Part shown: positions 25,437 to 31,646 of the stretch, piece after piece
Position numbering within the stretch: the stretch's first letter is position 1
Layout: each line of letters opens with the position of its first letter
Source: Nitrosovibrio sp. Nv4
Lineage (GTDB): Bacteria; Pseudomonadota; Alphaproteobacteria; Acetobacterales; Acetobacteraceae
Direction of reading: 5' to 3'
Assembly (NCBI GenBank): GCA_943330455.2
Contig: CALQHT020000020.1
Coordinates: forward strand, 1-39,108
Length of the DNA: 39,108 nt
Position numbers and translations under genes: made by a program
Notes under the pieces: model-generated
What the model was told of the DNA's origin: nothing
Database searches by the model: none
The model's input: only the letters and a program-made list of their open reading frames with translations

Positions 25437-26168
25437 TCAGCGTGTCCCCTCGTGGGCCCGTTCGTTCAAGGTTCGGCGATCGCGCAGTTCGATCCCAGTA
25501 CGGTGGATTGCCAGGGTCCCATCGCGTTTCATCTGGGCCAGGATTCGGCAGATGGTCTCCACCGTCAGGCCCAGATAATCAGCCATATCGGCCCGGTTCA
25601 TCGGCAACTCCAGGATCGCTCGGCCGCCAGCGCCGCGGCGCGCATCCATGTCCAGCAAGAAGGAGGCGATGCGTTCGGTGGCTGTCTTCCGGCCCAGCAT
25701 CAGCAACTGAGCCCGGGCCACGCGCAGATTCGTCAGCGCAAACTCCCGCAGGCGCCGGGTCAGTCCCAGGTGACTTTCCGCCAGGGCCTCCACCATGCGG
25801 CGCGGATAACGGCGCATGGTGACGTCGGTGACAGCCTCGGCGCCGAAGTCGAATGTGTCCATGTCGTCCAACCCGAAATGATCCCCGGGCAGGAAAAAGG
25901 CCCCCACCTGTCTGCGACCGTCTTCCAGCAATTTCACCGTGCGCACGCAACCGCTCACAACCCGATAGCAATATTGCGCATCATCGCCCTCGGCATGAAT
26001 TTCAGCCTCGCGGTGCAGATGGACCGTGGAGCCGAACTGCTCCAACAAATCCAAGGCATCGGGCGCATGGGCCCGGACATTCGACACGGTTCCGGACATA
26101 GCGCGGGGCACGGCTGCGTCCCGGCTGGCGACCGATGCGATCCCTGTAGAGTGGGTATACCCGTGCAT
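25437..26168 (-). CDS. Crp/Fnr-family regulator, FixK-like
   Basis: A 243-residue Crp/Fnr regulator. The cyclic-nucleotide-like sensor domain (about 40-155) has FixK-type blocks VVSGCVRTVKLLEDGRRQVG and FFLPGDHFGLD. The winged helix (about 155-235) has NRADMADYLGLTVETICRIL. Glu204 and Arg208 match the FNR residues that read TTGAT half-sites, while the FNR Ser212 position is Cys207. The N-terminal FNR cysteine cluster is absent, so direct Fe-S oxygen sensing is unlikely. The start at 26168 has GGGAGA upstream; a longer frame to 26198 does not. It is divergent from the FixJ-like gene, and FixJ-driven transcription is a reasonable inference. Confidence 0.9.
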   Translation of the reverse strand: MHGYTHSTGIASVASRDAAVPRAMSGTVSNVRAHAPDALDLLEQFGSTVHLHREAEIHAEGDDAQYCYRVVSGCVRTVKLLEDGRRQVGAFFLPGDHFGLDDMDTFDFGAEAVTDVTMRRYPRRMVEALAESHLGLTRRLREFALTNLRVARAQLLMLGRKTATERIASFLLDMDARRGAGGRAILELPMNRADMADYLGLTVETICRILAQMKRDGTLAIHRTGIELRDRRTLNERAHEGTR

Positions 26169-26286
26169 GGCTGTCTCCCTTGCGCTTTGCGCTTTCACAC
26201 AGCTATGTCGCTCGCAGCCGTCGCGAAATGCGGTTGAAGCCGTACGGGATGCTACGTATGTGCTGCGAAGTGGGGAGCAGTCAGGC

Positions 26287-26901
26287 GTGGCCGAACCAGG
26301 ATTGGTTCATGTGGTGGACGACGACCAGGCGGTCAGGGACTCGCTGGGGTTCCTGCTGGAAGCCGCGGGGTATGGAGCGCGCACCTATGCCTCGGCCACG
26401 GAATTCCTCAATGCCGCCGAAACCCTGGAATCCGGCTGCGTCCTTACCGACGTGCGTATGCCCGATATCGACGGCCTGGCCTTGCAAAAGCGGCTGGCGG
26501 CCCTGGGCTCGCACCTGCCGGTGATTGTCATGACCGGGCACGGCGACGTGCCGATTGCCGTTGAAGCGCTCAAATGCGGTGCCGCCGATTTCCTGGAAAA
26601 GCCCTTCGATGATGTCCGTCTGCTGTCAATCATCCGCGACGCGCTCCGATCCAGCGAGAAAACCCGCGAAACCGTTTCCATCCGCAATCAGGTGGCCGCG
26701 CGTCTCGACTCTCTCACCCCACGCGAACGAGAGGTCCTGGCGCGACTGGTCGATGGTCAGCCCAACAAAACGATCGCCCTCGACCTGGGGACCAGTCCCC
26801 GCACGGTTGAGGTCCAGCGCGCCCGGGTGATGGAGAAAATGGCGGCCAAGAGTTTGCCAGACCTGGTGCGCATGGTCCTCGAAACCGGCGTGTTGCGTTG
26901 A
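26287..26901 (+). CDS. FixJ-like response regulator
   Basis: A 204-residue receiver-LuxR protein. The receiver has the acidic pair in HVVDDDQAV (Asp11-12), phosphoacceptor Asp55 in VLTDVRMPDIDG, Thr in VMTGHGD and Lys in FLEKPF. The LuxR helix-turn-helix is LTPREREVLARLVDGQPNKTIALDLGTSPRTVEVQRARVMEKM (read in parts: SPRTVEVQRARV). The GTG at 26287 is chosen because GGGGAGCAG precedes it and the receiver begins at once; a frame opening at 26026 runs through the opposite-strand regulator gene. FixJ proteins are activated by the FixL oxygen-sensing kinase, but no histidine kinase gene is in the window. Confidence 0.93.
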   Translation: MAEPGLVHVVDDDQAVRDSLGFLLEAAGYGARTYASATEFLNAAETLESGCVLTDVRMPDIDGLALQKRLAALGSHLPVIVMTGHGDVPIAVEALKCGAADFLEKPFDDVRLLSIIRDALRSSEKTRETVSIRNQVAARLDSLTPREREVLARLVDGQPNKTIALDLGTSPRTVEVQRARVMEKMAAKSLPDLVRMVLETGVLR

Positions 26902-26998
26902 GCCCGACCCACGCTGGGTTCCGCCCGTCAAACAATCTCGTTCGGCACCACCGACGCAAATACGTGAATCGTCGCAGATGTGATGCCTCCCTTCCCAG

Positions 26999-27028
26999 AT
27001 CAAGCTTCGTCAGCTTGATTCAGATCAA
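26999..27028 (+). promoter_or_regulatory. FNR/FixK box nested with a second palindrome
   Basis: TTGATTCAGATCAA at 27015-27028 is a perfect TTGAT-N4-ATCAA site. It overlaps a 7-bp inverted repeat, ATCAAGC (26999-27005) with GCTTGAT (27013-27019). The box centre (27021.5) is about 81 bases before the chosen ATG at 27103. A start of transcription 41.5 bases downstream of the centre, usual for FNR-type activation, would fall near 27063. The FixK-like protein encoded at 25437 is the obvious local candidate to bind here. Confidence 0.85.
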
Positions 27029-27102
27029 CGCCGCCGTTGCCCAGGCGTGAAACTCTCCCCATGGGCTCGAAAGCCGGCCTGATGTTGAGGGCGGAGCAAG
27101 CT

Positions 27103-27474
27103 ATGGAAGACGGCGGCCGTCTGATCGTGGCGGTGATAGACGACGACGAAGCGGTACGAGATTCACTGCGGTTCCTGCTGGAAACGGCCGGGTTCGCCGT
27201 CGATACGTTCGCATCCGCCTGCCAGTTTCTCGCCGCGCCTGTTACCCATCCCTGCTTCTGCCTGCTGGTCGATCAGCACATGCCGCACCTGACGGGCCTC
27301 GATCTGCTGCGCCGCTTGCACGACAATGGCCAAATGCCGCGTGTGGCCTTGATGACCGGGTCTCCGTCCGAGGATCTGACCCGACAGGCCCTGGAACTTG
27401 GCGTCGTCGCCGTGCTGGAAAAACCCCTGGCGGAAGAATCGCTGTTCGGCTTCGTCAGTTATTTCTCCCGCTGA
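27103..27474 (+). CDS. Receiver-only response regulator, FixJ-like
   Basis: A 123-residue stand-alone receiver domain, with no output domain. The acidic residues in VIDDDEAV (13-15), phosphoacceptor Asp57 in LLVDQHMPHLTG, Thr85 in MTGS and Lys107 in LEKPL are all present, so phosphorylation should be possible. It is closest to the neighbouring FixJ receiver (shared AVRDSL-FLLE-AG block), suggesting a duplication. Three cysteines cluster at positions 40, 51 and 53, next to the phosphorylation site. The ATG at 27103 has GGCGGAG upstream; in-frame ATGs at 27061 and 27082 have none. The FNR/FixK box upstream suggests induction under low oxygen, like the FixK-dependent anti-kinase FixT of other alphaproteobacteria. 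That parallel is inference. Confidence 0.85.
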   Translation: MEDGGRLIVAVIDDDEAVRDSLRFLLETAGFAVDTFASACQFLAAPVTHPCFCLLVDQHMPHLTGLDLLRRLHDNGQMPRVALMTGSPSEDLTRQALELGVVAVLEKPLAEESLFGFVSYFSR

Positions 27475-27684
27475 TCCGATCCGGCAGAACCGAGGCAGAA
27501 CCGCGGCAGCACCGCGGCCGAACGGGCGGGCCGCCCATCGCTGCCATGCTCCGGTGTGATCTGGGCGGGTCGAGTACGCGGGTTGCCCAGCATAGGCCGG
27601 CAGACCCACCGATCGTCGGTCCCACAATCCTTGACCATTCCGCATCAAGGTCATAAGCCGTCATACCCCGTCCGGTTTCCAACC
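27475..27684. promoter_or_regulatory. Upstream region of the ECF sigma gene
   Basis: Contains a GGGCGG-G-CCGCCC palindrome near 27521, possibly a transcript end for the receiver gene. A fragment CTGGGCGGGTCGAG...GCGGGTTGCCCAG near 27557-27586 looks like a remnant of the family I element. A 22-bp palindrome CCTTGA-N10-TCAAGG lies at 27629-27650, 35 bases before the sigma start. No ribosome binding site is visible before the sigma gene. Confidence 0.45.
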
Positions 27685-28242
27685 ATGAGCGACCAGTCCA
27701 CAGATCCGCACAGCGAGCTCCTCCGAGCCGCTGCCCAAGGCGACGAACTGGCGTTTGCGGAACTGTATCGGCAAACCAGCTCCCGATTATACGGCACGGC
27801 CTACCGGATCTTGAACGGCGCTGAATTGGCCCGGGACGCCTTGCAGGAGGCGTTCGTCAAGGTTTGGACCGAGGCATCCCAGTTCGACCACGAAAAAGGT
27901 CGATCAATCCACTGGATGCTCGGCATTCAACGCAATATATGCATCGACATGCTCCGCCGCCGCTCCACCCGCCCCCTGGCCGATGTCGATTTCGAGGATC
28001 TCGATATCCCTGTTGCGGCGCAGGAAGGATCGTCTCCCGACGTTGAGCGGTGCGTTGGCCTGCTGGGGGACATGGAGGCAAGGGCCGTGATGTTGGCGGT
28101 GTACCACGGGCTTTCGCACACCGAACTGGCATCCAAGCTGAATTTGCCCCTGGGCACGATCAAATCGACAATGCGTAGAGCCTTGAGCAAACTGAGGATC
28201 TGCCTGGAACCGGAAGGATCAGATGTCGTCACATCCCACTGA
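27685..28242 (+). CDS. ECF sigma factor
   Basis: An extracytoplasmic-function sigma factor of 185 residues. Region 2 (about 20-90) has FAELYRQTSSRLYGTAYRIL, ARDALQEAFVKVW and WMLGIQRNICIDMLRRR. Region 4 (about 125-175) has VMLAVYHGLSHTELASKLNLPLGTIKSTMRRALSKLR (recognition helix LPLGTIKSTMRRAL). The pattern is closest to the SigK/RpoE-like group that pairs with RskA- or ChrR-type anti-sigma factors. The ATG at 27685 gives the standard N-terminus; a frame opening at 27556 does not. The 3' end overlaps the anti-sigma gene by 20 bases. Confidence 0.92.
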   Translation: MSDQSTDPHSELLRAAAQGDELAFAELYRQTSSRLYGTAYRILNGAELARDALQEAFVKVWTEASQFDHEKGRSIHWMLGIQRNICIDMLRRRSTRPLADVDFEDLDIPVAAQEGSSPDVERCVGLLGDMEARAVMLAVYHGLSHTELASKLNLPLGTIKSTMRRALSKLRICLEPEGSDVVTSH

Positions 28243-28783
28243 CAGCGCGGACGACGACATCGCCGGCCTGTTCGCGCTGGGTGTTCTCGACCCGGATGAA
28301 CGGGATGCGGCCCTGCGTCGTATCCCGGCCGATCCCGCGTTGCGCGCCCGGATCGACGCATGGTATCGGCGCCTGATGCCACTTGAGGATACGAGACCAT
28401 CCGTGACGGCTCCACCGGATGCCTGGGCCGCGATCCGCGACCGGATCGGATTACGCGGCGCACCAACCGCGCCAACCGTCCGGCTGCGCAATCAGGGAGT
28501 CTGGATGACGATCGCGCCAGGGGTGCGCATGCGCCTCCTTCACGTCGAGCCCGTGACAGGCGAGCGTTCCGCCATCCTGACGATGGAGGCTGGCAGCGAG
28601 GCACCGGCGCATGACCATGCGGAAGCCGAAGAGTGCTTCGTGGCTGCCGGCAACATCATAATGGACGGCGTCCATTATGATACCGGCGATCACATTGTCG
28701 CACACGCGCATACTCGCCATGAAAGCATCGTCGCCTTGGCCGATACGACGCTTCTGCTGCATTGGGCGGCCAAGCCGGCCTGA
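28223..28783 (+). CDS. Cupin-type anti-sigma factor
   Basis: A 186-residue soluble protein that overlaps the sigma gene by 20 bases and has its own GGAAGGA ribosome binding site. Residues 10-78 resemble the RskA anti-sigma-K region (IAGLFALGVLDPDERDAAL, ADPALRARIDAWYRRLMPLE, PPDAWAAIRDRI). Residues about 95-183 form a cupin. His130, His132, Glu136 and His166 have exactly the spacing (2, 4, 30) of the metal ligands His141, His143, Glu147 and His177 of Rhodobacter ChrR (numbers from memory). The HxxxCxxC zinc motif of the ChrR anti-sigma domain is absent. It likely holds the sigma factor until an oxidant or ligand reaches the cupin; function is inferred from family and position. Confidence 0.88.
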   Translation: MSSHPTDSADDDIAGLFALGVLDPDERDAALRRIPADPALRARIDAWYRRLMPLEDTRPSVTAPPDAWAAIRDRIGLRGAPTAPTVRLRNQGVWMTIAPGVRMRLLHVEPVTGERSAILTMEAGSEAPAHDHAEAEECFVAAGNIIMDGVHYDTGDHIVAHAHTRHESIVALADTTLLLHWAAKPA

Positions 28784-29002
28784 TCCACTGCGACAGGGCG
28801 TTGGTGGGGTGAGATCGCCTGCGACGTGGGCGGTCGGTGGCTCGACCTTCAGGTAACGCGCAGGCCGCACCGATCCAGCCAACGGCGCTGTCCGGACAGG
28901 ATAGCCCGATGACCAGGCCAGCTATAACCGCGACGCCTGATGCCGCCGGTTGGGCTGCCCCTTTTCTTTCATACCGGACAAGTTCAGCATCGGCTGTGGC
29001 AG
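28784..29002. other. Intergenic stretch without recognised gene
   Basis: Follows the anti-sigma stop. Short frames exist in several phases, but none has a ribosome binding site or recognisable sequence. No clear terminator hairpin with a T-run is visible. The next 150 bases are a family I palindromic element. Confidence 0.4.
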
Positions 29003-29160
29003 TTATACGAACGGCCCTAACCGTCGACCGGTCCACCGCCGCGCCTCACCGTCATTGCCTCACTTGATCCGGCAACCCGTGCTTCAGCGGCAGGTGGCGG
29101 TTTGCAGGATCAAGTGAGGCAATGACGGTGAGGGTAGGCGGTGCAAAATCCATCAGGTGC
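29003..29160. repeat. Family I palindromic element, copy 3
   Basis: Left arm TTATACGAACGG...CCACCGCC then CACCGTCATTGCCTCACTTG; the right arm returns CAAGTGAGGCAATGACGGTG and GGCGGTG. The inner 24-bp arms are perfect, although they differ from copy 1 (CTCACTTGATCC in place of GGGCTCGACC). The right edge carries CAGGTGCACCG directly before the start codon of the flavoprotein gene, aligned with TTAGGTGCCG at the edge of copy 1. Confidence 0.88.
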
Positions 29161-29164
29161 ACCG

Positions 29165-30583
29165 ATGAGCCCATCTCACGATCCCGACACCGCCGCCCGC
29201 GACGCGTTGCGCCTGATCGGCCCCGATCCCCGCAACTGGGTCATTGACCGACCCGGCATCGACCATAACGTCGTGATCGTTGGGGGCGGCCAAACCGGCT
29301 GCGGCCTGGCCTTTGCCCTGAAACGCGCGGGGATCGGCAAGGTCTCGATCATCGATGCGGCCGAGGACGAGACCAAGGCCGGCATCTGGCTGACCGCGGC
29401 CCGGATGAACCTGCTGCGCACCCCGAAAGCCCTGACCGGTCCCGAACTTGGCATCACCGCGCTGGGATTCCAGTCCTGGTACGAAGCCCGTCATGGCGCC
29501 GAGGCGTATGCCGCGATCGACCGTATTCCCCGCGTTACCTGGGCCGAATATCTGGCCTGGTTCCGGCATTTCCTGGCGATCCCTGTGCGCTATCGCACGC
29601 GCCTGGTGCGCATCGAGCCCGCGGACGGCCATTTTCGCCTGCACCTGGAAGTCGATGGCGTTGCGCGGACCGAAACTACGAGAAAAATCCTGCTCTGCAA
29701 TGGCTTCACCGGCAACGGAGGCCCCGCCGTACCAACCGTGATCAGCCAATCCCTGCCGAGACACCTGTATGCCCACACCGAGGATGCCATCGACTTCGCC
29801 GCCCTGCGCGGCAAGACGGTGGCGGTGATCGGTGCCGCCGCTTCGGCCTTCGATGCCGCTGGGGTTGCCCTGGAATCGGGAGCCGACGCGGTGCATCTCT
29901 ATGCGCGTCGGGACACGATTGCCTCGGTCCCGATTTCTCGATCGCGCGGCTATCCGGGCGCCTATGACAACTACCACGCCCTGCCCGACGATCTGCGCTG
30001 GCAGCAGGCGATCCGCTTCAAACGCGCCGGCTCCACCCCGACCATCGACGCGGTGCAGCGGGCGGCGCGGTTCCCCAATTTCCATTTGCACCTGTCGGCG
30101 CCTTGGGATGAGGCGCGCGAGGACAACGGCAAGGTCCTCGCGCGCGCCGGTGGCCGGGAGGTCCGCTGCGATTTCGTCATCGCCGGGACCGGTTATTTCG
30201 TTGACCCATCCGCTCGGCCGGAACTGGCGGATTTCGCGAGCGACATCCTGCTCTGGCGTGATCGCTATGTGCCACCGCCGGGGGACGCGGATGCCAATCT
30301 GGGCACCCATCCCTATCTGGGTGCGGGGCACGAATATCTGCCGAAACAGGCCGGATCGGCGGCGTTCCTGCGAGATATCCATGTGCAGAACCCGGCGGGC
30401 TTCGTCAGCTTCGGCCTGCCGATCGGGGATGTGCCGAGCATGAAACGGGACATTCCGATTATTGTGGCGCGGGTGAGCCAGGATTTGATGCTGGCCGACC
30501 TGGATGCGCACCGCGCCCGGATGACCGGGACTGTGCCGCCGGACTTTCAGCCATCTTTGTATGAGTCCGCCATTCGCGACTGA
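29165..30583 (+). CDS. FAD/NAD(P)-binding oxidoreductase
   Basis: A 472-residue flavoprotein with two dinucleotide folds. The FAD motif NVVIVGGGQTGCGLAFAL is at residues about 36-53 and an NAD(P)-binding motif KTVAVIGAAASAFDAAGVAL near residues 217-236. The layout is that of flavin monooxygenases and N-hydroxylases, but the FMO fingerprint (FxGxxxHxxxY/F) was not found, so a plain monooxygenase call is avoided. The ATG at 29165 follows AGGTG; a GTG at 29141 is inside the repeat hairpin and less likely. The ribosome binding site appears to come from the repeat element. The substrate is unknown; the SDR downstream is convergent and not in the same operon. Confidence 0.82.
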   Translation: MSPSHDPDTAARDALRLIGPDPRNWVIDRPGIDHNVVIVGGGQTGCGLAFALKRAGIGKVSIIDAAEDETKAGIWLTAARMNLLRTPKALTGPELGITALGFQSWYEARHGAEAYAAIDRIPRVTWAEYLAWFRHFLAIPVRYRTRLVRIEPADGHFRLHLEVDGVARTETTRKILLCNGFTGNGGPAVPTVISQSLPRHLYAHTEDAIDFAALRGKTVAVIGAAASAFDAAGVALESGADAVHLYARRDTIASVPISRSRGYPGAYDNYHALPDDLRWQQAIRFKRAGSTPTIDAVQRAARFPNFHLHLSAPWDEAREDNGKVLARAGGREVRCDFVIAGTGYFVDPSARPELADFASDILLWRDRYVPPPGDADANLGTHPYLGAGHEYLPKQAGSAAFLRDIHVQNPAGFVSFGLPIGDVPSMKRDIPIIVARVSQDLMLADLDAHRARMTGTVPPDFQPSLYESAIRD

Positions 30584-30594
30584 CTGTCGCGCCT

Positions 30595-31356
30595 CTATCG
30601 CGGCGCCATGCGCAGTGCCCCGTCCAGCCGGATCACTTCCCCGTTCAGGAATCGGTTGCCGACGATGTGTTCCACCAGCGCGGCATATTCCTCCGGCCGG
30701 CCGAGACGCGGCGGATAGGGGATGGAGGCGCCGAGACTGGCTTGCACCTCGGTCGGCAGCCCTTCCACCATCGGCGTATGGAACAGGCCGGGCGCGATGG
30801 TGACCACGCGGACGCCGGCGCGCGCCAGTTCCCTTGCCGCGGGCAGGGTCATTCCCACAACGCCGGCCTTGGACGCCGCATAGGCGGGCTGGCCGATCTG
30901 TCCCTCATAGGCGGCGATCGAGGCGGTGTTGATGATCACGCCGCGCTCGTTTTCCTCTAGCGGATCGGCCGAGCTCATTTCGGCGGCGGCGAGGCGGAGC
31001 ATGTTGAAGCTGCCGATCAGGTTGATGCGAATCACCCGCTCGAACGCGTCCAGGGATAGCGGGCCGTCGCGCCCGACGATCCGGCCGGCGGTGCCGACAC
31101 CGGCGCAATTGACCAGGACGCGCGCCGGACCATGGGCGGCTCGGGCGGCCGCCATCGCGGCTTCACCGGAGGGGCCATCCGCCACGTCGCAGGCCAGTCC
31201 CAGGCCGCCGAACCGCGCCGCGCTGCTGTCCGCGGCGGCTTTGTTGATGTCCAGGACGGCCACCTTGCAGCCTCGACTGGCCAGAAGGGCGGCCGTTGCC
31301 GCTCCCAGACCCGAGCCTCCACCCGTAACGACCGCCGCCTGTCCTTGCAGAATCAT
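30595..31356 (-). CDS. SDR, 3-hydroxyacyl-CoA dehydrogenase type (HSD10-like)
   Basis: A 253-residue SDR. TGGGSGLG at 11-18, Asp in AVLDIN for NAD preference, NCAGV near residue 90, Ser in IINTASIAAYEGQ, and Tyr-x3-Lys in AYAASKAGVVGM. The pattern ENERGVIINTASIAAYEGQIGQ (in part GVIINTASIAA) and the C-terminal NRFLNGEVIRLDGALRM is the mark of type II 3-hydroxyacyl-CoA/2-methyl-3-hydroxybutyryl-CoA dehydrogenases, which act in isoleucine and branched fatty acid breakdown. AGGATGG precedes the ATG at 31356. Isoleucine breakdown yields propionyl-CoA, the product of the nearby PrpE, so a thematic link is possible. The genes are divergent. Confidence 0.9.
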   Translation of the reverse strand: MILQGQAAVVTGGGSGLGAATAALLASRGCKVAVLDINKAAADSSAARFGGLGLACDVADGPSGEAAMAAARAAHGPARVLVNCAGVGTAGRIVGRDGPLSLDAFERVIRINLIGSFNMLRLAAAEMSSADPLEENERGVIINTASIAAYEGQIGQPAYAASKAGVVGMTLPAARELARAGVRVVTIAPGLFHTPMVEGLPTEVQASLGASIPYPPRLGRPEEYAALVEHIVGNRFLNGEVIRLDGALRMAPR

Positions 31357-31398
31357 GTCCGTGCCATCCTGTTGTCCCACGCGCCGCCGCGCGACTTC

Positions 31399-31541
31399 TA
31401 TCAACCGACTCAAACATCCACCGATGGCGTCCCCCCATCACCGTCATTGCCGGGTCGAGCCCTGCAATGACGGTGGGGAGGGATGCCATCGGTGAATGGA
31501 TACGGCTTTTCGTGGTACCCCGCACCCCGCCGCGTGACGAT
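31399..31541. repeat. Family I palindromic element, copy 4
   Basis: CACCGTCATTGC and GCAATGACGGTG enclose a 13-base centre, CGGGTCGAGCCCT. The outer arms CCACCGATGGCGTCCC and GGGATGCCATCGGTG are paired, and TATCAACCG on the left matches the outer arm of copy 2. The element fills much of the divergent region between the SDR and prpE genes. Confidence 0.82.
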
Positions 31542-31646
31542 TGCCCCCCAGAAACCATCCCGGACCTGCGTTGCGCAAGGCATCGTGCTTGACCACCCGG
31601 CGGCTCGGCGGGACAACAGGCGTAACGCGGTTGAGGGAATGCCGGC

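Noticed and set aside
27629-27650. Second FNR box upstream of the ECF sigma gene
   Set aside because: The TTGA and TCAA halves are ten bases apart instead of six, so the spacing does not fit an FNR/FixK dimer.
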